This document shows positions 1 to 5,362 of a stretch of 5,362 nt of DNA, piece by piece. The stretch covers positions 1 through 5,362 of the forward strand of contig CANBFZ010000150.1 of NCBI GenBank assembly GCA_947367725.1, in the 5' to 3' direction. The stretch's first letter is position 1; each line of letters opens with the position of its first letter. This DNA comes from an uncultured Eubacterium sp. (GTDB lineage: Bacteria > Bacillota > Clostridia > Peptostreptococcales > Anaerovoracaceae). Made by a program: the position numbers and the translations under genes. Below the pieces are notes generated by a model. It was not told the origin of the DNA, searched no databases, and saw only the letters and a program-made list of their open reading frames with translations.

Positions 1-583
1 TCAGCGCATGTTTAATATAGTCTTCGCAGGTCAGCTCTTCTTCTTTCACCTTGCCGACAGCATCTGTCGCTTCGTTTCTGCTGTATCCCAGCGCCATAAG
101 CGCTGCGGCAGCTTCACTGCGCGCATCCCCGGCAGCGCCATAGGTCTCAGAAGCAGCCTGCGGCACATCCTCTGCAAAAGTGCCGACCTTGTCTTTCAAT
201 TCCAAAATAATTCGCTCCGCAGTCTTCTTGCCTACACCATTGGCAGCAGAAATCGCCTTGGCATCGCCACAGCCAATGGCTCGTTTCAGCTCTGCCGGCG
301 GCAATACACTCATAATTGCCATACCTGCCTTGGCGCCCACACCGTTTACTGTAATCAAAAGTTCAAATAAATCCAAACTCTCTCGGTCAGAAAAGCCATA
401 AAGACTGATGTCGTCCTCTTTTACAATCATAGAAGTAAACACCTTCACCTGTTCGCCCTCTATATTCTTATACAGAGACGAATTGGCAGGAATCGCGATC
501 TCAAAACCGATACCGCTGGCATTCTCTATCAAAACCGTGCCCGAAAGTCCCGGATGAAATATCCCTTTGATAAATCGAATCAT
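1..583 (-). CDS. ruvA: Holliday junction branch migration protein RuvA (3' end cut by window edge)
   Basis: RuvA is the DNA-binding subunit of the RuvAB branch-migration machine. Its tetramers hold the Holliday junction flat and recruit the RuvB motor. In the window, 194 codons are visible, starting MIRFIKGIFHPGLSGTVLIE (N-terminal OB-fold). The family signature LYGF is at residues 61-64. Acidic residues E56, D57 and D58 lie where the strand-separating pin of RuvA is expected. Two helix-hairpin-helix motifs centre on VNGVGAKAG (79-87) and ANGVGKKTA (114-122). The C-terminal part (about 150-194, with the ALMALGYSRNEA segment) fits the RuvB-contacting domain III. The family is about 200 residues long, so only a few codons and the stop are missing. 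The start is fixed by an AGAAGGAG ribosome site (592-599 on the minus strand), 8 bases before the ATG. It begins 19 bases after ruvC ends and is co-transcribed with it. The identification is firm. Confidence 0.96.
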   Translation of the reverse strand, partial: MIRFIKGIFHPGLSGTVLIENASGIGFEIAIPANSSLYKNIEGEQVKVFTSMIVKEDDISLYGFSDRESLDLFELLITVNGVGAKAGMAIMSVLPPAELKRAIGCGDAKAISAANGVGKKTAERIILELKDKVGTFAEDVPQAASETYGAAGDARSEAAAALMALGYSRNEATDAVGKVKEEELTCEDYIKHAL

Positions 584-602
584 CGTATCTTCTCCTTCTG
601 TG

Positions 603-1103
603 TTATCTGGCTAAATTCAGCTTTCGCACTCGATTGCCTGCTGCATGCCCATGACAGATCGCTGCAGCCACCGCATCGGCAGTATCATCAGGCTTTGGCA
701 CTTCTTTCAGATTGAGAATTGCCTTGACCATCGCCTGTACCTGTTTCTTGTCCGCCCTGCCATAGCCGACCAATGCCTGCTTAATCTGCAGCGGCGTATA
801 CTCGTTTATCTCAAGGCCGCCGTTGACACAGGCCAGCACCGCAACGCCTCTTGCCTGTCCCACCATGATTGCAGTCTTGGCATTGTTGTTGAAAAAAAGT
901 TCTTCAATCGATGCAACCTCCGGCTGATATTGCTGAATAATCGCGGAAAGCTGCGTATAAAGATGCTGCAGCCGCAGCGGCATCTCCGTACCTGCGTCAG
1001 TGGTCACTGCACCGTAGTCTACTACTGAAAAATGATTTCCCTTCATGTCTAAAATGCCCCAGCCCAAAATGGCATAGCCTGGGTCAATTCCCAAAATGCG
1101 CAT
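603..1103 (-). CDS. ruvC: Crossover junction endodeoxyribonuclease RuvC
   Basis: RuvC is the Holliday junction resolvase. The dimer makes symmetric nicks in the junction after RuvAB has migrated it. The protein is 166 residues, the normal family length. The RNase H-like fold is recognisable from [11 protein letters not shown] (6-16), which contains catalytic D7. The other expected acidic residues are present: E67 in [10 protein letters not shown], and D140 and D143 in [13 protein letters not shown]. These correspond to the four metal-binding acids of E. coli RuvC. The adjacent F70, and basic residues such as K108 and K119, fit the junction-binding surface, by family analogy. The start is an ATG with a GAGGAAG ribosome site about 6 bases upstream. 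It is the first gene of the minus-strand ruvC-ruvA operon and is preceded by its own promoter with a LexA box, so SOS induction is likely. No yebC gene precedes it, although that gene is a frequent upstream neighbour elsewhere. Confidence 0.97.
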   Translation of the reverse strand: MRILGIDPGYAILGWGILDMKGNHFSVVDYGAVTTDAGTEMPLRLQHLYTQLSAIIQQYQPEVASIEELFFNNNAKTAIMVGQARGVAVLACVNGGLEINEYTPLQIKQALVGYGRADKKQVQAMVKAILNLKEVPKPDDTADAVAAAICHGHAAGNRVRKLNLAR

Positions 1104-1137
1104 TGCTTCTTCCTCAGTTCCTGTATTGTTTCAATCC

Positions 1138-1166
1138 ATTATAGCACAAGAACATACGTTTGTCCA
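1138..1166 (-). promoter_or_regulatory. Promoter of the ruvC-ruvA operon
   Basis: Read on the minus strand, TGGACA (1166-1161, five of six bases matching TTGACA) is followed after 17 bases by a perfect TATAAT (1143-1138). A TG dinucleotide one base upstream of the -10 makes it an extended -10 as well. The predicted transcript would start near 1131 and leave a leader of roughly 28 bases before the ruvC ATG. This is near-consensus for the housekeeping sigma factor, so strong expression would be expected unless it is repressed. The LexA box at 1149-1162 lies between its two elements. Confidence 0.85.
1149..1162. promoter_or_regulatory. LexA (SOS) box in the ruvC promoter spacer
   Basis: The sequence AGAACATACGTTTG (plus strand) matches the Gram-positive LexA/DinR consensus CGAACRNRYGTTYC at 12 of 14 positions. 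Only the two outermost bases differ. The core is GAAC-N4-GTTT, the form also described for clostridial LexA. It lies between the -35 and -10 hexamers of the ruvC promoter, overlapping the last bases of the -35. A bound repressor there would block RNA polymerase. ruvAB genes are known SOS genes in both E. coli and B. subtilis, so the assignment fits the downstream genes. The operator call rests on sequence match and position alone. Confidence 0.78.
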
Positions 1167-1180
1167 TGGAATTCCTTTTA

Positions 1181-1218
1181 ATTTCGTGAAATAATACGGC
1201 TTTTATTTTACAAAATAA
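1181..1218. promoter_or_regulatory. Pair of AT-rich inverted repeats, possible ArgR operators
   Basis: Two short perfect dyads with two-base centres lie in the argR promoter: ATTTC-GT-GAAAT (1181-1192) and TTATTTT-AC-AAAATAA (1203-1218). The second covers the -35/spacer region of the extended -10 promoter. ArgR family repressors bind pairs of AT-rich, even-centred 18-base palindromes and commonly repress their own gene. However, neither dyad matches the known ARG-box consensus closely, and their centres are 24 bases apart, slightly more than usual. This is a position-based suggestion only; AT-rich dyads occur by chance. Confidence 0.3.
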
Positions 1219-1220
1219 TC

Positions 1221-1229
1221 TGGTATAAT
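1221..1229 (+). promoter_or_regulatory. Extended -10 promoter of argR-recN
   Basis: TGGTATAAT is a perfect TATAAT hexamer (1224-1229) with the TG of an extended -10 one base upstream. At 16-18 bases spacing the -35 region is only T-rich (around 1200-1207) and does not resemble TTGACA, so activity would lean on the extended -10. Transcription would start near 1236, leaving a leader of about 35 bases before the argR ATG. AT-rich dyads at 1181-1192 and 1203-1218 sit just upstream and in the -35/spacer region. Confidence 0.7.
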
Positions 1230-1270
1230 AAGCTTGGAATTAGGATTTGAAAATGAAAAAGGAGATTATT

Positions 1271-1738
1271 ATGCGTTATTCAAGACAGAACAAGATTTTA
1301 GAACTGATCGCAAACAACGAAATTGAAACGCAGGACAAACTGGCTTCCATGCTGAAGGACGAGGGTTTTGAAGTAACACAAGCTACAATTTCCCGTGATA
1401 TCAAGGAATTGCAGCTCATCAAAGTTTTATCCGCCAGCGGCAAATACAAGTACGCAGTCAGTGCCAGACAGGACGCACCGATTTCCGACCGGTTCGTCAA
1501 GATTTTCAGAGAAACCATTACCTCTTTTGCTTCTGCGCAAAATCTGATTGTCATTAAAACGCTGTCAGGCTGCGGTCCTGCTGCTGGTGAAGCAGTAGAC
1601 TGCATCGGACTCCCCCACGTAGTGGGTTCTGTTGCCGGCGACAACACCTTACTTTTGATTATCGACAAAGAAGAACACGTAGAAGAAATCTTATCGATCT
1701 TCAATGATATGTTAATTATGAGGTCTAAAGGACAATGA
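1271..1738 (+). CDS. argR: Arginine repressor ArgR/AhrC family
   Basis: This is a hexameric regulator that, with arginine as co-repressor, represses arginine biosynthesis and, in Bacillus, activates catabolism. The chosen ATG at 1271 gives 155 residues, typical of the family. AAAGGAG (1258-1264) lies 6 bases upstream, so the in-frame TTG at 1247 and the ATG at 1253 are less likely starts. The N-terminal winged helix-turn-helix (about 1-70) includes the diagnostic VTQATISRDIKEL (35-47). The C-terminal oligomerisation and arginine-binding domain runs from about 80 to 150. Two conserved motifs there are altered. The usual GDDT reads GDNT (123-126), replacing the second of two acidic residues that bind arginine in E. 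coli ArgR. The usual PGNA-type loop reads SGCG (99-102). It is the first gene of an operon with recN, a conserved Firmicute pairing. It could be a paralogue with changed ligand sensitivity, but family membership is secure. Confidence 0.93.
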   Translation: MRYSRQNKILELIANNEIETQDKLASMLKDEGFEVTQATISRDIKELQLIKVLSASGKYKYAVSARQDAPISDRFVKIFRETITSFASAQNLIVIKTLSGCGPAAGEAVDCIGLPHVVGSVAGDNTLLLIIDKEEHVEEILSIFNDMLIMRSKGQ

Positions 1739-3363
1739 TCAATCACATCCGCATTGAAAATTTTGCGATTATTGAACATACAGAAATCGATTTTACAGAA
1801 GGTCTGAATATTATCACAGGAGAAACCGGCAGCGGTAAATCCATTGTAATCGAAGCCATTAGCCTTGCGCTTGGGAGCAGGGCTGATTCTGCTTTTGTCC
1901 GCCATGGCGCGTCCAAAGCAGTCGTGCAGCTTGCAGGAGAACTGGATGGCGAAGAAATCGTGATCACCAGAGAAGTGTCTGCTGCTGGAAAAAATCTCTG
2001 TAAACGCAACGGACAGCTGGTTACACTGGGAGAGCTTTCTGAAACCTGTCGTCGCCTTGCAGATATTCATGGACAATACGACAATCAATCCCTGCTCAAT
2101 CCCGACAATCATATCAGACTTGTAGACAGTTTCCAGTCTGAAACCATTTCCCCACTGAAAGAGGCATTTTCCAAGGCTTATGCCGAGTATCAGGCAGTGA
2201 AAACAAAGCTGAACAAATTGCTTACTGCAGAGCATGACAATTTGAAAAAGCTGGACTTCTACCGCTTTGAACAGACTGAAATTGAGAATGCAGATTTAAC
2301 GCCTGGCGAAGACGAGGCATTGGCAGAACGGATTTCCTTGCTTCAAAACAGCGAAAAGATTTTTGCTGCCATCGAAACTTCCTACGGGCTGTTAAATGAC
2401 GGGGATCAAAGCGCCCTTTCTTCCCTGGGTACAGGACTGCATGCGCTGCAGTCAATCACTGAATACTCCAAAGACATCCAAGCGCTAAGCGAGGAATTCG
2501 CAGATATTTATTATCGTCTTGAGGACTTATCTGCAGACCTTCGCAGAATCCGCGAAGATGTAACATTTACACCAGAAGAACTGGACGACGCCATTTCTCG
2601 CCTGTCTCTCATCGATGGACTCAAGAAAAAATATGGGAACTCTATTGAAGAAATCCTGGCATACTATGATAAAATTTCAGAAGAACTGAATCAAATAGAG
2701 AACTTCGATGAGGTCAAAGCACAGCTAGAAGCTGAAACGGCAAAAGCATACGAAACACTTGTCGAAAAAGCTGCCCTACTGTCAGACGCCAGAAAAGCCA
2801 GCGCCAAAGAGCTGGAAGCCGCCATCGAACACGAGCTGCATGATTTAAACTTCAGCAGTGCCAGACTTTCTATTGACTTTAATGTGCCTGAAACCATCGG
2901 CGCTGACGGCGGTGACCTGGTGGAAATTCTCATTTCTACCAATAAAGGCGAACCGCTGAAGCCACTGGTCAAAGTCGCTTCTGGCGGTGAAATTTCCAGA
3001 ATGATGCTAGCAATTAAAAATATTACCGGCACCTACGACAATATTCCAACTATGATCTTTGATGAAATCGACGCCGGTATCAGCGGTATTACAGCAAGTA
3101 TCGTAGGGCGAAAGCTACATCAGATTGCACAAAACCATCAGATTATCTGTATCACCCACCTGCCTCAGATTGCAGCCAGCGGCGATACCCACTACCGTAT
3201 TTTTAAGGAAGAAACAGAAAACAGCACCTTTACTACGGTACAGCCGCTGTCAGATGCGGAGACAATCGACGAAATCGCAAGACTCCTGGGCGGCGAAAAC
3301 ATCACTGAAACCACCAGGAAAAGCGCAGTGGAACTGATGGAACTGACAAAACAGAAAATCTAA
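1735..3363 (+). CDS. recN: DNA repair protein RecN
   Basis: RecN is an SMC-like ATPase recruited early to double-strand breaks. It tethers DNA ends and supports RecA-dependent repair. At 542 residues it is slightly shorter than E. coli (553) or B. subtilis (576) RecN. The ATPase head is split in the SMC manner. Walker A GETGSGKS is at 29-36. The family motif DIHGQYDNQ is at 110-118. The ABC signature VASGGEISR is at about 414-422. Walker B ends in D443-E444 within MIFDEIDAGISG, and the switch histidine is H475 in ITHLPQIAA. The middle (about 150-380) is rich in Glu, Leu, Lys and Ala, as expected for the coiled-coil arms. The ATG overlaps the argR stop as ATGA. The nearest purine-rich sites are at awkward spacing: AAAGGA ends 2 bases before the ATG and GAGG ends 11 before. 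Translation is therefore probably coupled to argR. No LexA box was seen next to the argR promoter, although recN is SOS-induced in E. coli. Confidence 0.97.
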   Translation: MINHIRIENFAIIEHTEIDFTEGLNIITGETGSGKSIVIEAISLALGSRADSAFVRHGASKAVVQLAGELDGEEIVITREVSAAGKNLCKRNGQLVTLGELSETCRRLADIHGQYDNQSLLNPDNHIRLVDSFQSETISPLKEAFSKAYAEYQAVKTKLNKLLTAEHDNLKKLDFYRFEQTEIENADLTPGEDEALAERISLLQNSEKIFAAIETSYGLLNDGDQSALSSLGTGLHALQSITEYSKDIQALSEEFADIYYRLEDLSADLRRIREDVTFTPEELDDAISRLSLIDGLKKKYGNSIEEILAYYDKISEELNQIENFDEVKAQLEAETAKAYETLVEKAALLSDARKASAKELEAAIEHELHDLNFSSARLSIDFNVPETIGADGGDLVEILISTNKGEPLKPLVKVASGGEISRMMLAIKNITGTYDNIPTMIFDEIDAGISGITASIVGRKLHQIAQNHQIICITHLPQIAASGDTHYRIFKEETENSTFTTVQPLSDAETIDEIARLLGGENITETTRKSAVELMELTKQKI

Positions 3364-3369
3364 AATAGT

Positions 3370-3445
3370 AAATGGGCTTTCCTTCTTTGCTAAGCGCCGG
3401 CTTAATACCGGCGGCATTACAAGAAACATCGCCCATTTTTTCTTT
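3370..3445 (+). terminator. Rho-independent terminator with nested hairpin, after recN
   Basis: AAATGGGC (3370-3377) pairs perfectly with GCCCATTT (3431-3438), and the run continues as TTTTCTTT, the U-tract of an intrinsic terminator. The 53-base stretch between the arms is unusually long. It contains a second GC-rich hairpin, CGCCGG (3395-3400) with CCGGCG (3408-3413), and a possible extension of the outer stem by TTTC/GAAA (3378-3381 with 3423-3426). It starts 7 bases after the recN stop and separates recN from the convergent flavoprotein gene. On the minus strand the same stem is followed by a weaker T-rich stretch, so it may serve both genes. Confidence 0.75.
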
Positions 3446-3482
3446 CCATGAATATAAAGTTTTAATTTGTTATGCACTGTAA

Positions 3483-4172
3483 TTAATACTGCGCTGACTG
3501 CCCCATGCCCAGATACTGCACATAGTCCTGTACTTCCATCAGGGGCATTTCCAGTGCCTTACGAACCGCTTCCGAAACGTCACCATCTTTCACCGTTTCA
3601 AAGCCTGCCCTTCGCACTGCAGCAAGCCATGTATCAACTTGCTGTTTGATATCTGGCTGTTTCGACTTTAACAGTTTTCCACAATTGCGGTAAATTTCCA
3701 GAAAAGGATTACAGCAAGCAAAGGATGCTTGCATCACATCAAAATTATGGGTGCCTGGAAATCCGCAGTTTGCAATCACCATAAATTTTTGCGTTTTCGG
3801 TTTGGTATCTATAAGATCAAAATGTGCATTCTGCTGTGCAATCACCAGACTCTTCAACGGTGCCAACCGATCCACAAAGTTTTTTAAGTAGGCAGTGTAA
3901 TTCCAAGTATACACTGGTGTCGCAAAACATACCACATCTGATGTATTGTACGCATGCATTAAATCCTGCATAGCATCCTGCATTACGCAAATTCCCGGAT
4001 TTTTGAACCAGCATGTAAAGCATCCCTTGCAATGTTGCACATTTTTTTCACAGAGAAAGATATGATTTGTTTGCGCCCCTGCTTCTGCTGCACCCGATAA
4101 AAAAGCGGTTGCAATTACACTCGTCGCACTCTCTTTTCCTGCCGGACTGCCATTAAATACTGTAATTTTCAT
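3483..4172 (-). CDS. Iron-sulfur flavoprotein / NAD(P)H-dependent FMN reductase-like protein
   Basis: This is a 229-residue protein of the flavodoxin-like FMN reductase superfamily. Such proteins bind FMN and shuttle electrons in the cytoplasm; the physiological partner here is unknown. The N-terminal strand and phosphate-binding loop read ITVFNGSPAGKESATS (3-18). The segment TPVYTWNYTAYLKNFVDR (85-102) is the usual second flavin-contact region. Between them is a compact cysteine motif, C48-X2-C51-X2-C54-X7-C62. It matches the CX2CX2CX4-7C motif that ligates a 4Fe-4S cluster in archaeal and clostridial Isf proteins. The ATG has an AAAGGAG ribosome site 7 bases upstream and its own promoter, and no gene follows on the same strand, so it is monocistronic. 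Roles in oxygen or quinone detoxification are known for relatives, but nothing nearby specifies one here. The C-terminal 100 residues show no motif I recognise. Superfamily is secure; cluster binding is inferred from the cysteines. Confidence 0.85.
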   Translation of the reverse strand: MKITVFNGSPAGKESATSVIATAFLSGAAEAGAQTNHIFLCEKNVQHCKGCFTCWFKNPGICVMQDAMQDLMHAYNTSDVVCFATPVYTWNYTAYLKNFVDRLAPLKSLVIAQQNAHFDLIDTKPKTQKFMVIANCGFPGTHNFDVMQASFACCNPFLEIYRNCGKLLKSKQPDIKQQVDTWLAAVRRAGFETVKDGDVSEAVRKALEMPLMEVQDYVQYLGMGQSAQY

Positions 4173-4201
4173 AAAAGCACTCCTTTCTTTTTCGTGCTTT
4201 T

Positions 4202-4231
4202 ATTATATCCCAGTACCATACCCCCTGGCAA
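4202..4231 (-). promoter_or_regulatory. Promoter of the iron-sulfur flavoprotein gene
   Basis: On the minus strand, TTGCCA (4231-4226, five of six matches to TTGACA) is followed after 18 bases by a perfect TATAAT (4207-4202). Transcription would start near 4195, about 22 bases before the ATG at 4172. The spacer is unusual in holding a run of five Gs (GGGGGTAT) and is framed by a small CCAG/CTGG inverted repeat (4210-4213 and 4225-4228). That could mark a regulator site, but it is too short to assign. Confidence 0.7.
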
Positions 4232-4374
4232 TCCACGCTGCGTAGAGTGCGCTACTTTTCATCGTCATGCAAACGAGTGAAATTCCACATCTTATGCACA
4301 ACTTCAAATGCTTCCGACGCAACAAAATTACGCAAGTCTTTCTATACAGCGTACTGTTACACAAACCCGCAACT
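4232..4374. other. Intergenic stretch with no recognisable feature
   Basis: Between the flavoprotein promoter and the end of the MATE gene I see no convincing gene, RNA or repeat. One plus-strand frame from an ATG at 4267 gives 38 codons, but it lacks a ribosome site and runs into the transporter gene. There are small weak dyads (for example ACAGTACGCTGT at 4347-4358), but none is followed by a T-tract on the minus strand, so no intrinsic terminator for the MATE gene is evident. Confidence 0.6.
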
Positions 4375-5362
4375 TTATTGTAAGTGACGGTACTTTCTCA
4401 TCCGAATCAGCGCCGCCAGAAGGCACAGACTCCAGCTGATGCCCACAGAAAGCCAGATGCCGTCTTTGCCAAGCATTGGTTCCAGCACCCAGATTGCAGA
4501 CAAATTCGCCAGAATCTGAATTCCGCCGATGACAAGGGGCATCAGAACATCCGCCATGCCCCGCAGCACCGCCATATATGCCTGCCACAGGCTCAAAAGT
4601 ATGTAAAAGCCGCAGGTGATTTTGAGATAGAGATATCCCTCCTTAGCTACGCGGACGCTGTCTGCATCATCTACAAAGATGCTGAGAAGAGGTCGTCCTG
4701 CAAAGAATACAAATGCTGTCATCGCCGCCATAAAGCAGATACTGATTAAAACCGTAACCCGTCTGCCCTCCCTGATTCTGTCAAAGCGCCCCGCGCCCCG
4801 GTTCTGCGCCGTAAAGGTATTCAGTGCGCCGGAAAGTGCATTGACAAACATGATGACAATCTGCTCAATCTTCTGTGCCGCCGCATAGCCTGCTACTACC
4901 ACCGCGCCGTACTCATTGATGACCGACTGCACGAAAATTGACACCAGACTGACAATGCTGACCTGCAGACTGGTCGGCACGGAGAGCTTCAGTACATAGG
5001 CAACTCTGGATTTTTTCGTATTCTGAAAATCCGCTCTGCTCACCCACAGCATAGGCATCTTTTTCTTCATATAGACAAGACACATCAGTACCGCCAGACT
5101 TTCTGCAATCACCGTGCCGATGGCGGCGCCAGCAACCCCCATGGAAAAGCCTTTGACAAAAACTAAGTCCAGGATAATATTGCAGATACAGGAAAACGCC
5201 AGAAATAGCAGCGGTCTGCTGCCGTCTCCGCAGGCACGCATGATGAAAATGCACATGCTGTAAGCATAAGTGAACAAGCCGCCTACAAAGACAATTTTCA
5301 GGTAAAGCACCGCGCTGGCAAGCACTTCCGGCGGCGTATGCACAGCCCTGAGAATCGGTTCT
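4375..5362 (-). CDS. MATE family efflux transporter (5' end cut by window edge)
   Basis: This is an inner-membrane antiporter of the multidrug and toxic compound extrusion family, which exports cationic drugs or metabolites in exchange for Na+ or H+. The substrate cannot be read from sequence. The open frame continues through the right edge, giving about 328 codons of a protein that is usually around 450 residues with 12 helices. The visible part has about nine hydrophobic segments, consistent with helices 4 to 12. Family landmarks are RACGDGSRP after the first visible helix, CNIILDLVF, GVAGAAIGTVIAES, LKLSVPTSLQ at the start of the second half, AQNRGAGRFDRIREG after helix 8, and MAVLRGMADVLMP near the C-terminus. 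The arrangement resembles clostridial and YoeA-like MATE proteins. A GTG at 5343 is an internal valine codon within the conserved PILRAVHTPPEV region, not the start. No terminator or co-directional partner was found downstream. It ends in a basic tail, RMRKYRHLQ. Confidence 0.94.
   Translation of the reverse strand, partial: EPILRAVHTPPEVLASAVLYLKIVFVGGLFTYAYSMCIFIMRACGDGSRPLLFLAFSCICNIILDLVFVKGFSMGVAGAAIGTVIAESLAVLMCLVYMKKKMPMLWVSRADFQNTKKSRVAYVLKLSVPTSLQVSIVSLVSIFVQSVINEYGAVVVAGYAAAQKIEQIVIMFVNALSGALNTFTAQNRGAGRFDRIREGRRVTVLISICFMAAMTAFVFFAGRPLLSIFVDDADSVRVAKEGYLYLKITCGFYILLSLWQAYMAVLRGMADVLMPLVIGGIQILANLSAIWVLEPMLGKDGIWLSVGISWSLCLLAALIRMRKYRHLQ

Noticed and set aside
645..1028. A 127-codon plus-strand open frame opposite ruvC
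   Set aside because: It lies entirely within ruvC, whose catalytic motifs prove the minus-strand reading; the translated product has no family features.
1167..1176. Palindrome GGAATTCC upstream of the ruvC -35 as an operator
   Set aside because: It is a very short dyad with no match to a known operator, and the LexA box next to it explains the regulation better.
1247..1270. An upstream TTG start adding eight residues to ArgR
   Set aside because: The AAAGGAG ribosome site lies inside this extension and is ideally placed for the ATG at 1271, and the 155-residue product matches the usual family start.
1276..2235. A 319-codon open frame on the minus strand across argR and the start of recN
   Set aside because: It is fully antisense to two well-conserved genes, crosses their junction, is rich in Cys, Ser and Phe without any recognised domain, and has no supporting ribosome site or promoter noted. 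It is a by-product of the plus-strand codons.
3370..3445. Riboswitch or other cis-acting sensor in the nested hairpin region
   Set aside because: On the plus strand there is no downstream gene to control, and on the minus strand it would lead into antisense recN. I could not match either strand to the conserved cores of the fluoride, ZTP, THF or c-di-GMP classes I recalled.
4241..4257. GTAG...CTAC hairpin followed by TTTT as a plus-strand terminator
   Set aside because: The stem is only four base pairs and no plus-strand gene precedes it; the minus-strand continuation has no T-tract.
4267..4383. A 38-codon plus-strand open frame in the gap before the MATE gene
   Set aside because: No ribosome binding site, no promoter, overlap with the 3' end of the MATE gene, and no recognisable protein features.

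Overview
The window looks like chromosomal core sequence from an anaerobic, low-to-moderate G+C Firmicute (Bacillota, clostridial or Negativicutes-like). The evidence is the argR-recN gene pair typical of that phylum, strong AAAGGAG-type ribosome binding sites, TATAAT promoters, a Gram-positive-type LexA box, and a ferredoxin-like flavoprotein of a kind common in anaerobes. Genus cannot be assigned from this sequence. recN is not followed by spoIVB/spo0A, as it is in many spore-forming clostridia, which hints weakly at a non-sporulating lineage.

Layout. Positions 1-1103 (minus strand) hold a ruvC-ruvA operon for Holliday-junction processing. ruvA runs off the left edge, and ruvB may follow outside the window. 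The 167-base divergent region 1104-1270 carries a near-consensus ruvC promoter with a LexA (SOS) box inside its -35/-10 spacer. It also carries an extended -10 promoter for argR with two AT-rich dyads. Positions 1271-3363 (plus strand) hold argR (arginine repressor) and recN (SMC-like double-strand-break repair ATPase), joined by a 4-base ATGA overlap. A long nested hairpin with a T-tract (3370-3445) ends this unit. Positions 3483-4172 (minus strand) hold a monocistronic iron-sulfur flavoprotein / NAD(P)H-dependent FMN-reductase-like gene with its own promoter. After an apparently gene-free gap of about 200 bases, 4375-5362 (minus strand) holds the C-terminal three quarters of a MATE-family multidrug/Na+ antiporter that runs off the right edge.

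How they work together. The two divergent transcripts pair three recombination-repair proteins: RuvC and RuvA resolve and migrate Holliday junctions, and RecN works early in double-strand-break repair. They share one intergenic control region with the arginine regulator. The visible SOS operator sits on the ruv side only. The flavoprotein and the transporter look like independent accessory genes.

I found no mobile element, CRISPR array, RNA gene or unknown multi-gene system. The most informative non-coding signal is the LexA box in the ruvC promoter. The most unusual protein features are the altered arginine-binding motif of ArgR and the CX2CX2CX7C cluster motif of the flavoprotein.
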